Source: JAGOGN01 sp036652735 (GTDB lineage: Bacteria > Bacillota > Clostridia > Lachnospirales > Lachnospiraceae). From it: a stretch of 32,692 bases of DNA. Positions 23,178-30,527 of the stretch are shown here, one piece after another; the first letter of the stretch is position 1; every line of letters begins with the position of its first letter. The stretch lies in the NCBI GenBank assembly GCA_036652735.1, contig JAVVVI010000028.1, forward strand, positions 1 through 32,692. Direction: 5' to 3'. The notes under the pieces are model-generated. The model saw only the letters and a program-made list of their open reading frames with translations, did not search any database and was not told the origin of the DNA. Both the position numbers and the translations under genes were made by a program.

Positions 23178-24094
23178 ATAAATTGTCCATAGGAATTTGT
23201 GACAAGGACGAAGATTATGTACGAGGATTGGCGGAATATTTTTTAACAGAGAGATCGGACTGTATGAATGTATCCTGGTACTCCAAACCACCAAAAGAAC
23301 AGAGGGAACACTTTGATATAGTTTTGCTTGGAGAGGAGTTTTCGGAATACGAAAGTGATGCAGACCGGATTATTTACCTAACAGAAGAGGAGACCGGTCT
23401 TACCGATTCTGTATTTAAGTATCAGTCTGCAGAAGAAATTGTAAGAAAAGTATATGGGAGACAACCAATCAGAAAGAATAGCAACCCAGAGGGACTGAAA
23501 ATCCTTATATTTTATACGCCGGGAGGGAATCGGAGGCAGACAGCTGCTGCCTTAAAACTTTCGGAGGAACTAGGAGCGGAGGGAGAAGTTCTTTATCTGA
23601 ATTTTGCACAGTGCAGTGGACTCAGCGAGATACTTGGGGAATCATTTCATGCTGATTTGGGAGATGTAATCCTGGATCTTAGACAAACAGAGAGAGAAAA
23701 TATACGAAGTTACATATATAGAAAAGGAAAGACAGAGTATATCCCCCCATTTCTGAATCCCTATTGCCTGCCGGAGATTACGAAAGAAGATGGTGAAGCA
23801 TTACTGGCTTTTATAAGGGAAGAGACCATGTATCGGTATTTAATTATGGATATAGAGGTGCTATTTACCGGAATGTTGGGGTTTTGGAAAGAATGTTATC
23901 AGAGTTACCAAATAGAAGAGGAAGAGGATGGGGGAATCGAAAGAGGAAACTATAGAATGAAGGAATTTAGGAAAGTGTTGGAGATGAGTAATATTAATCT
24001 GACAGAGAAAGACATACATAAGCTTTCACGGGCGGAGTTGGATAGGACAAAGTGGTGGGTGCCATTGGTTGAGGAGATTAAATGCGCAAGATAA
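23174..24094 (+). CDS. TadZ/CpaE-like pilus localisation protein with degenerate Walker A
   Basis: The product has an N-terminal receiver-like region (SIGICDKDEDYVRGLAEYF, FDIVLLGEEF; residues about 1-100) and a MinD/ParA-like domain beginning KILIFYTPGGNRRQTAAALKL. TadZ proteins place the Tad machinery at the cell pole. The Walker A is degenerate: PGGNRRQT has no lysine where GKT/S is expected. The start is probably CTG at 23174: it gives the family-like N-terminus (M)NKLSIGICDKD, sits 6 bp after GGGGAGG, and overlaps the upstream stop as CTGA. The alternative TTG at 23183 is 15 bp from that site. The gene overlaps tadA by 13 bp. With the CTG start it has 306 residues. Confidence 0.8.
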   Translation: MNKLSIGICDKDEDYVRGLAEYFLTERSDCMNVSWYSKPPKEQREHFDIVLLGEEFSEYESDADRIIYLTEEETGLTDSVFKYQSAEEIVRKVYGRQPIRKNSNPEGLKILIFYTPGGNRRQTAAALKLSEELGAEGEVLYLNFAQCSGLSEILGESFHADLGDVILDLRQTERENIRSYIYRKGKTEYIPPFLNPYCLPEITKEDGEALLAFIREETMYRYLIMDIEVLFTGMLGFWKECYQSYQIEEEEDGGIERGNYRMKEFRKVLEMSNINLTEKDIHKLSRAELDRTKWWVPLVEEIKCAR

Positions 24095-25284
24095 GTGAAA
24101 TCATGCAGTTCGTCAGGGAAGAAACGATTAAAGGAATGGACTTGAGCCGAGAAGTAACGGATGCAGAGTTATACAAAGTGATTCATCAGAGAATTGGAGA
24201 ATTAAGCAGGATAGAATTGCTGAGTTTAACTATGCGTAAAGAGATAGGGGAGCAGATTTTCAACTCCATAAGAAAGATGGACGTACTTGAGGAATTGCTG
24301 GAGGACGAAGAGATTACAGAGATTATGGTAAATGGGAACCGAGGTATTTTTTTTGAAAAAGAAGGAAGGATGTATCGGTTTGACAAGGTATTTTCATCGG
24401 AAGATAAGTTATTTGATATAGTATGTCAAATAGCTGGTGAGAGCAATCGCATGGTAAACGAGACGACTCCAATTGTGGATACACGACTAAAGGACGGATC
24501 CCGGGTAAATATTGTGTTACCACCAATTTCACTGGAGGGACCAATTATTTCCATAAGAAAGTTTCCAAAGCATTCCATAGGCATGCAGGAGTTAATAGAA
24601 AAAGATTCTTTATCAACAGAGACGGCTGAGTTTTTGAAAAAATTAGTAGAAGGAGGGTATAACATTTTTATATCAGGAGGAACAGGTTCAGGAAAGACGA
24701 CAGTTTTAAATGCCTTATCGGAATATATACCAAAGACAGAGAGGATTGTTACGATAGAAGATTCGGCGGAATTACAGATTCGTCAAATTCCCAATATTGT
24801 AAGATTGGAGACAAGAAATGCAAATATGGAGGGCAACAACAAGATTACAATAAGGGACTTAATTAAAACAGCCCTGAGAATGCGCCCCGACCGCATAATC
24901 GTAGGGGAAATCCGAGGACCGGAGGCAATAGATTTGCTCCAGGCAATGAATTCAGGACATGATGGGTCAATATCTACCGGTCATGGAAATTCCAGCCGTG
25001 ATATGCTTTCACGAATCGAAACCATGGTTCTAATGGGGATGGATCTGCCGCTTCAGGCAGTTCGGGGACAGATTGCGGCGGCAATAGATATTTGTATTCA
25101 TTTAGGCAGACTTCGGGATGGAAGCAGAAAATTATTGGAAATTAGTCAAATGAACACAATGAAAGAGGGAAATCTCCGGTTGGAACCAATTTATCGTTTT
25201 AAAGAGACGGGAGTGAGTGAAGGGAGAATACAGGGGGTGTGGGAGCGTATGAAGACAATCACAATAGAGAGGAAGGGTAGTTAG
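24082..25284 (+). CDS. tadA: TadA/CpaF-type pilus assembly ATPase
   Basis: The 400-residue hexameric secretion ATPase drives Flp pilus assembly at the cytoplasmic membrane. An N-terminal domain of about 180 residues (LEDEEITEIMVNGNRGIFFEKEGRM, then ETTPIVDTRLKDGSRVNIVLPP) precedes the motor core. Walker A is GGTGSGKTT (residues 199-207), followed by the Asp box VTIEDSAELQI. Walker B is DRIIVGEIRGPEA (Glu276 region), and the His box is DGSISTGHGNSSRDML. All catalytic residues are present. The start overlaps the TadZ-like gene, and tadB follows 7 bp after the stop. Length and motif order are typical for TadA. Confidence 0.96.
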   Translation: MRKISEIMQFVREETIKGMDLSREVTDAELYKVIHQRIGELSRIELLSLTMRKEIGEQIFNSIRKMDVLEELLEDEEITEIMVNGNRGIFFEKEGRMYRFDKVFSSEDKLFDIVCQIAGESNRMVNETTPIVDTRLKDGSRVNIVLPPISLEGPIISIRKFPKHSIGMQELIEKDSLSTETAEFLKKLVEGGYNIFISGGTGSGKTTVLNALSEYIPKTERIVTIEDSAELQIRQIPNIVRLETRNANMEGNNKITIRDLIKTALRMRPDRIIVGEIRGPEAIDLLQAMNSGHDGSISTGHGNSSRDMLSRIETMVLMGMDLPLQAVRGQIAAAIDICIHLGRLRDGSRKLLEISQMNTMKEGNLRLEPIYRFKETGVSEGRIQGVWERMKTITIERKGS

Positions 25285-25291
25285 AATCAGA

Positions 25292-26029
25292 ATGGATTAC
25301 AGAAAATATTCCTTTACAGGAAAAGAAGCAGGAGTTTGTCTTTTCCAGGCAGTGGTTTTACTATTCATAGTGGATTATCTGTTTTATCAGTCAATTCTTG
25401 GTATTCTGCCCTTGACGGCATTCATACCAATCTGGTTTCAAATGAAACGCCAGCAGCAAAAGCAAAAGAGAAAAGAAAGAATGAGCAAACAGTTTGGGGA
25501 CTTTTTACAGGCGGTAAGCGGAGCTTTATCAACAGGCTATTCAGTAGAGCGGGCGTTTGCAGAAGGTGGGGAGGAATTGGCAAGATTGTATGGCGAAAAA
25601 AGTGAGATTGTAATGGAGCTAGAACAAATGCACAAGCTGCGCTCCATTGGTAAACCACTGGAAGAGATTCTGCAGGAGTTTGCCCAACGGAGTGGTATAG
25701 AAGAGATCGAGACTTTTTCACATGTATTTCGTTATGTAATAAAAAGTGGAGGAAATTTAATCCATATCATACAGGATACACAGCAAAGAATGGCACAGCG
25801 TATACAGGCAAAAATGGAAGTAGAGCTTGCAATCTGGTCAAAAAGGACGGAGCAGCGAGTAATGTCAGTGGTGCCCTTGGGAATCTTATTTTATGTTCGG
25901 TTCAGCAATCCAACGTATCTGGATGTATTGTATAAAAACAGGGCAGGGGTATTGATTATGACAATTTGTTTACTTGCTTATCTTGGGGCAGTTCTTTTTG
26001 GTGAACGGATTCTAAAGATACAATGGTAA
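25292..26029 (+). CDS. tadB: TadB-like type II secretion F domain platform protein
   Basis: The 245-residue membrane protein forms half of the pilus platform with TadC. Two N-terminal hydrophobic stretches (about residues 12-30 and 32-48) are followed by a GspF cytoplasmic domain. That domain shows GDFLQAVSGALSTGYSVERAF, then LRSIGKPLEEILQEFAQRSG and FSHVFRYVIKSGGNLIHIIQ, typical of TadB. Two C-terminal helices end the protein (VVPLGILFYVRF and ICLLAYLGAVLFG). It begins 7 bp after tadA and tadC follows after 20 bp with AGGAGG. It is a little shorter than proteobacterial TadB because the N-terminal part is reduced. Confidence 0.9.
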   Translation: MDYRKYSFTGKEAGVCLFQAVVLLFIVDYLFYQSILGILPLTAFIPIWFQMKRQQQKQKRKERMSKQFGDFLQAVSGALSTGYSVERAFAEGGEELARLYGEKSEIVMELEQMHKLRSIGKPLEEILQEFAQRSGIEEIETFSHVFRYVIKSGGNLIHIIQDTQQRMAQRIQAKMEVELAIWSKRTEQRVMSVVPLGILFYVRFSNPTYLDVLYKNRAGVLIMTICLLAYLGAVLFGERILKIQW

Positions 26030-26049
26030 ATTATATATAGGAGGCAAAA

Positions 26050-27237
26050 ATGAAAAGGCAGTATCTGGCAATCATACTTGTAACCATCCTCTTTGTGTTT
26101 TTATATCATTTTATGAATCCATCGGTATTAGAAGAGGGGGAACAAATTAAGAGAAATGAAAGGGGAGGGGGTTCCAGTACAGTTTCCCTGGTGGCAGACA
26201 TTAAAGGAAATAATGAACCGGTTAGAATTGATTTACCGATAGAAGCAGTACAACTAACAGAAAAGGCTGCAAATCAGAAGTTAAAGGAAGTGGCGGAAAG
26301 ATTAATTGACGAGGGAAGATTCCTTGGAAAAAACAAGGATGCAGACCATGTTATGTGGAATTTGAATTTGGAACAAACAGCAGAAGAAGGACAGATTAAG
26401 ATTGACTGGAGCTTTGATAATTTTAATGTGATGGATTCGGAAGGAAAGATTATGCAGGAGGAAGTGCCAACGGAAGGAGTCTTGATAAAAGGAATTGCAG
26501 CACTAAGCTATGATGCCTGCCGGTTGGAAAAAGAATTCTACATACGCGTGATACCAGCCATTTATACAGCAGAACAGGACTATCAAAGTTCGTTGAAAGA
26601 AGCACTGCGTTTGAGAGAAGAATCCACAAGAAGTGAAAAATACGTGAGCCTGCCCGATGAATTTAAGGGAAAAAAGATTTCATGGAAGACTCCAAAAGAT
26701 TATTCCATTCTGATGATACCATTCTTTGGTGTTGCTGCACTTATTTTTGTGTATTTTGGAAGACAGAAGGCAGCACAGAGAGAAGAAGAAAAAAGAAAAT
26801 GGATATACTTAAAAAAATATCCGGAGATTGTAAGTGAGTTTGCGGTGCTTTTGGGAGCAGGAATGTCTTTGGCAAGTGCCTGGGAGCAGATCTCGTTACA
26901 TGGTGAGGGCGGAGTATATGAAGAAATGCGAATAACAGTGAATGAGATGAAAGATGGGATATCAGAAGGAAAGGCATATGAGAAGTTTGGACTTCGATGC
27001 AATGTGCCGGAGTATAGAAAATTATCTTCACTTTTTGTTCAAAATCTTCGTAGAGGAACCGGTGAACTTACGGAACTTATGGATCGGGAAGCAAGAGCTT
27101 CAATAGAAGAACACAAAAACAGAATCATAAAAAAAGGAGAAGAGGCAGGAACAAAGCTGTTATTGCCAATGATGATCCTTTTGATAATTGTACTGGCAAT
27201 TATATTGATTCCAGCATTGTTTCAATTTCACTTGTAA
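26050..27237 (+). CDS. tadC: TadC-like platform protein with extracytoplasmic N-terminal insertion
   Basis: The 395-residue protein starts with a membrane segment (residues 5-19, LAIILVTILFVFLYHFM), then about 200 polar residues, a second membrane segment (about 222-240, ILMIPFFGVAALIFVYFG), a GspF-type cytoplasmic domain, and a C-terminal helix (LLLPMMILLIIVLAIILIPALF). The GspF motifs include LLGAGMSLASAWEQISL and NLRRGTGELTELMDREA. Ordinary TadC proteins are near 300 residues and lack the large loop, which by topology should lie outside the cytoplasm. AGGAGGC precedes the ATG. The pilin gene follows by 12 bp. Confidence 0.87.
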   Translation: MKRQYLAIILVTILFVFLYHFMNPSVLEEGEQIKRNERGGGSSTVSLVADIKGNNEPVRIDLPIEAVQLTEKAANQKLKEVAERLIDEGRFLGKNKDADHVMWNLNLEQTAEEGQIKIDWSFDNFNVMDSEGKIMQEEVPTEGVLIKGIAALSYDACRLEKEFYIRVIPAIYTAEQDYQSSLKEALRLREESTRSEKYVSLPDEFKGKKISWKTPKDYSILMIPFFGVAALIFVYFGRQKAAQREEEKRKWIYLKKYPEIVSEFAVLLGAGMSLASAWEQISLHGEGGVYEEMRITVNEMKDGISEGKAYEKFGLRCNVPEYRKLSSLFVQNLRRGTGELTELMDREARASIEEHKNRIIKKGEEAGTKLLLPMMILLIIVLAIILIPALFQFHL

Positions 27238-27249
27238 AGGAGGTAAAAG

Positions 27250-27414
27250 ATGGAAATACAGCGTTTTATAGAGGAAGAAGATGGAATCGGAGTTATAGAG
27301 TTGATTCTGATTCTGGTGGTATTAATTGGACTGGTGGTTATTTTCAGAAAGCAAATGACCGTTTTAATTGGAACTATTTTCCAGAGAATAACAACAGATG
27401 CAGGAGCGGTTTAA
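27250..27414 (+). CDS. flp: Flp-type pilin (major type IVb pilin candidate)
   Basis: This 54-residue gene is short enough to be missed. The product, MEIQRFIEEEDGIGVIELIL onward, has an acidic leader, then one long hydrophobic helix (residues about 13-40, ending VVIFRKQMTVLIG) and a short tail. The leader cleavage site fits prepilin peptidase: cut after Gly12 in EEDG, leaving a Glu at mature position 5 (IGVIE), as in Flp pilins. Leu replaces the usual Tyr after that Glu. The mature pilin would have 42 residues. The ribosome site AAAGGAGGT with 5 bp spacing is the strongest in the window, consistent with the most abundant product. It lies between tadC and the DUF5702-like gene. Confidence 0.85.
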   Translation: MEIQRFIEEEDGIGVIELILILVVLIGLVVIFRKQMTVLIGTIFQRITTDAGAV

Positions 27415-27417
27415 AGA

Positions 27418-28914
27418 ATGAGAAGAAAGGTACAGGGGAGTATTACGGTTTTCCTAACATTGGTTATCGTGATAATAGCAGCATTCATTTTTGCCTTGTT
27501 AGAAGGGGTAAGGGTAAAAGTAAATTCCATGAAGGCTTACCAGGTGAGTGGCAGAAGTGTGGAGTCCGTGTTTAGTGGTTATGATAAGGAGCTGTGGGAA
27601 GAATATGAAGTGTTTCTCTATCCGGCTGGAACGCAAGAAGGGCAGTTTGATGAAAAAAAAGTAGAAGCGGCAATCAGTAACTATGTGTATCAGAATTTAA
27701 GATTTGAACAGGAAGAGCGTATTCCACATGGAATAGATTTTCTAAAGGAGGACATGGAACAGGTGGAATTACAGGGATATGAGCTTGCGTTTGATAGAGA
27801 AGGAAGGGCATTGCAGCGACAATTATCAGAAGTTATGAAGGGGCGGATTACACAGGAAGCAGCAAAGTCCATGATGGAATTTTTAGTGTCCGGGGAGAAC
27901 TATTTAGATGGGGATAAGGAAGAACGGCTCCTTCAGCAGGCAGAAGACGCAAGAAAAGAGGCATCGGAACGCCAAAAAAATAATAGAAAGGGCGCAGAAA
28001 ACGCCACGGGAAGCAGTAGAAGGAAGAGGGAAGGGATACAGGAAAATCCCATGGACAGACTGCAGTTGTTAAAGAAGCAATCCGTATTCGCATTGGTTCT
28101 AAAGGAACCGGGGAAGGTGTCTGGGTTAGCCCTGGAGAATTATCAAAGAATGGAAGAAAGGCAGCAGGTACAGGGGAACATGAAGGTGCAGAGTGATAAC
28201 ATTCTACAGTTTCCGGTGGAACTTATGTATAGTAGACATTATTTTACGAATTACCTTCAAAGTAAGGAAGGACATCCTTTAAATTATGAGATGGAATATC
28301 TGATTGGAGGAAAGAGCACAGACAAAGAAAATTTAGAAATTACGATAAAGCAACTTCTTCTATTACGTGAATTGGCAAATTTCACCTATTTATTGCAGGA
28401 TGCAGAAAAATCTGCTCAGGCACTGACTATGGCGGCGACGATTGGAGGAGTTACAGGAATGGCACCCTTTGTTCCGGCTCTTAAAATAGGAATTCTTCTT
28501 TCCTGGGCATACGTGGAAGGAATCCTTGATGTAAGAAGTATGTTAGAAGGAAATAAGGTAGAATTAGTAAAAACCAGTCTGTCTTGGTCCACAGATTTAT
28601 TCCGGTTACCGCAAGCACTCCAACTGACACCAAAGGAGAAAGACAAGGGATTTACATATTCGGATTACCTAATGATACTTCTGTATCTTAAGGAAAATAA
28701 AAAGGTAATTTATAGAATGGGAGATGTAATGGAAGCCTTTGTAAGAAAAGCAAGGGGTGAAGATTCTTTTCGAATAGATCTCTGTATGCAGTCAATGGAA
28801 TGTGAGATTAATCTACTATCGAAACCATTATTTTCCGGATTTATCTTAATTGATAAACCATCTTTGAAACTGTATCGACATACGAATCAAATCTCATATT
28901 CTTATGTGAAATAA
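27418..28914 (+). CDS. DUF5702-like membrane-anchored pseudopilin
   Basis: The 498-residue protein starts MRRKVQGSITVFLTLVIVII and has a single N-terminal hydrophobic helix (about residues 8-29) ending in a Glu (ALLEGVRVKV), as in TadE/TadG-like pseudopilins. The rest is extracytoplasmic. A low-complexity stretch, rich in Lys, Arg, Glu and Asn and running from QAEDARKEASERQKN to about residue 205, divides it. The later part has aliphatic helices (MAATIGGVTGMAPFVPALKIGILLSW), which may be membrane-associated. I recall DUF5702 as the Lachnospiraceae name, unconfirmed. It starts 3 bp after flp. The role is presumably a minor pilus component or assembly factor. Confidence 0.75.
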   Translation: MRRKVQGSITVFLTLVIVIIAAFIFALLEGVRVKVNSMKAYQVSGRSVESVFSGYDKELWEEYEVFLYPAGTQEGQFDEKKVEAAISNYVYQNLRFEQEERIPHGIDFLKEDMEQVELQGYELAFDREGRALQRQLSEVMKGRITQEAAKSMMEFLVSGENYLDGDKEERLLQQAEDARKEASERQKNNRKGAENATGSSRRKREGIQENPMDRLQLLKKQSVFALVLKEPGKVSGLALENYQRMEERQQVQGNMKVQSDNILQFPVELMYSRHYFTNYLQSKEGHPLNYEMEYLIGGKSTDKENLEITIKQLLLLRELANFTYLLQDAEKSAQALTMAATIGGVTGMAPFVPALKIGILLSWAYVEGILDVRSMLEGNKVELVKTSLSWSTDLFRLPQALQLTPKEKDKGFTYSDYLMILLYLKENKKVIYRMGDVMEAFVRKARGEDSFRIDLCMQSMECEINLLSKPLFSGFILIDKPSLKLYRHTNQISYSYVK

Positions 28915-28931
28915 AAAAGGAGGGTGTAAGG

Positions 28932-29861
28932 ATGCCTCTTGCTATACAATCCGAGAATCACACGTATTCAAAAATGTTAAATTCAGGTTACTCTAATGAA
29001 AACTCTCTCATGCCCGAACAAATGATTCTTTTCCCCCATTCGATGCAATCACTCATGAAACAAGAGGCATCCTTATACGATACTCCCAAGGACGATACAA
29101 ACAATAAAAAAAGAACGGTACGGGCATCTCTTACCATTGAAGCAGCACTTGTTTTTCCCATTGTTTTATTTGTAATGGCATCCCTTCTATGGTGCTTTCA
29201 AATCCTATATATAGAGACAATGGTAGGAAAATCAATGGATTCTGTTAGCAGAACCATAGCTGCAATGCCCCCTGTAATGGAAGAAAAGGAAGTGAGTACT
29301 CTTACAGCAGGAACTATGGTTTATGCAGACTTGATGACACGGGGATGCAATCCCGGATATTTTCAAGGAGGTATTCACTTCCAAAAGTCCAGGCTTAAGG
29401 GGGAGATGGTACACTTAGTAGCAAGTTATCATCTTCGATTACCGTTTTTGCTAATACCTCAAAAATATATCTGTATTGTACAAAAAAGCAGTGCCCGAAA
29501 ATGGATTGGTAATCAAGGCTGTATAGGGAGTGCAGAAGATTCCTGGGTATATGTGGCAGAAACGGGAACGGTATATCATTCCAGCAGGCATTGTACTCAT
29601 TTGGAGTTATCCATTCGTGAAATTTCATCGCTGGAATTGCCGAGTCAGAGAAATTCTTCAGGGGGGAGATATTCACCTTGTCTGCACTGTGCATTAAAGG
29701 GAAAGATGCCGGGAGTGATATATATTACAACGGAAGGGAATTGTTACCACTATTCACTTTCCTGCAGTGGGTTAAAAAGAACGGTATATATGATAAAAAA
29801 ATCTCAGGTAGGGGATCGCAGACCTTGTTCAAAGTGTATAGGAGGTGCAGAACACCCATGA
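28932..29861 (+). CDS. TadE-like protein with two tandem extracellular His/Cys3 units
   Basis: The 309-residue protein has a 60-residue hydrophilic N-terminus, then RASLTIEAALVFPIVLFVMA (65-84), a TadE-like helix with the conserved Glu70. The C-terminal half carries two similar units: VYVAETGTVYHSSRHC...CLHC (H216, C221, C250, C253) and IYITTEGNCYHYSLSC...CSKC (H273, C278, C299, C302). Each has the form YH-x4-C-x(20-28)-C-x2-C. This pattern resembles the Ada-like Zn-binding motif seen in some secreted Gram-positive proteins. The topology places both units outside the membrane. AGGAGGGTGTAAGG precedes the ATG, and the next gene starts on the stop (ATGA). The long N-terminal extension is unusual for TadE. 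Confidence 0.8.
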   Translation: MPLAIQSENHTYSKMLNSGYSNENSLMPEQMILFPHSMQSLMKQEASLYDTPKDDTNNKKRTVRASLTIEAALVFPIVLFVMASLLWCFQILYIETMVGKSMDSVSRTIAAMPPVMEEKEVSTLTAGTMVYADLMTRGCNPGYFQGGIHFQKSRLKGEMVHLVASYHLRLPFLLIPQKYICIVQKSSARKWIGNQGCIGSAEDSWVYVAETGTVYHSSRHCTHLELSIREISSLELPSQRNSSGGRYSPCLHCALKGKMPGVIYITTEGNCYHYSLSCSGLKRTVYMIKKSQVGDRRPCSKCIGGAEHP

Positions 29862-30283
29862 TTCTTAAGATTACGTTCCTGGTTGTATTGATTATAGGTA
29901 CAATAGAAGATATTCAAACCCACAAAATCACACTGCGTTATCTTGTGATGGCTGGGATCATGGGTTTGGTGATTCATTTGTTTCAACAGGACATGGGAAT
30001 CGTTCGCCTTCTCTTAGGTTTGCTTGTTGGTGGTTTCATGGCGGTTCTGAGTGTTATTACAGATAGAAAAATTGGTATGGGGGATGGCTTGCTAGTTGCT
30101 GTATGTGGAATTTTTTTTGGAATCAGGAAGACAATTTTAATATTGTGGGTAGCATTGATTCTTTCAGCAGTGGTTTCCCTAGGGTTATTAGTTAAAAAAA
30201 AGGGAAAGGATTATGAGCTGCCATTTGTTCCATTTATATTAGTGGCTTATATAGGGATGATTTGTTATGGGCAATTTAGGTAA
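29858..30283 (+). CDS. second, minimal A24 prepilin peptidase
   Basis: The 141-residue membrane protein keeps both aspartic peptidase motifs: GTIEDIQTHKIT (Asp at about residue 18) and KIGMGDGLLVAV (GxGD, Asp at about residue 73). About five hydrophobic helices are visible; the N-terminal domain is absent. AGGAGGTGC lies 11 bp before the ATG, which overlaps the upstream stop (ATGA). A longer frame reaching back into the TadE-like gene is rejected for that reason. Two A24 peptidases in one Tad operon suggest separate substrates, for example Flp versus the TadE/DUF5702-like proteins. No substrate preference can be read from sequence. Confidence 0.85.
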   Translation: MILKITFLVVLIIGTIEDIQTHKITLRYLVMAGIMGLVIHLFQQDMGIVRLLLGLLVGGFMAVLSVITDRKIGMGDGLLVAVCGIFFGIRKTILILWVALILSAVVSLGLLVKKKGKDYELPFVPFILVAYIGMICYGQFR

Positions 30284-30527
30284 AATGAAAAGAAGGGTAA
30301 AGGGCAGTCTTACCATAGAAGCAGTCTTTATTATGGTCATTATTTTATTTGGAATGGGAACTTGTTGCCAGGAGGGAATTAAGGGGTATAAAAAGGTTGC
30401 ACAAAGTGCACAAGTAAAAAGGGAAACACAAATAGAACCGGTAGCAATATTAAGAAAGAGTCGTGGATTGAAAGAAGTATGGGAGGAAGTAAAGCATGGA
30501 AATCAGATACAGAAGAAGTCTGAATAA
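30267..30527 (+). CDS. small TadE-like protein
   Basis: The 86-residue protein has RRVKGSLTIEAVFIMVIILF, a short version of the TadE N-terminal helix with the conserved TIEA motif, and a charged tail of about 50 residues. The start at ATG 30267 overlaps the upstream stop by 17 bp; an internal ATG at 30285 has less ribosome-site support. The tail overlaps the start of the next gene by 32 bp. It is probably a minor pilus component or scaffold. Confidence 0.75.
   Translation: MGNLGKMKRRVKGSLTIEAVFIMVIILFGMGTCCQEGIKGYKKVAQSAQVKRETQIEPVAILRKSRGLKEVWEEVKHGNQIQKKSE

Noticed and set aside
29678..29857. Upstream extension of the second prepilin peptidase
   Set aside because: It overlaps the TadE-like gene; AGGAGG precedes the ATGA start at 29858.
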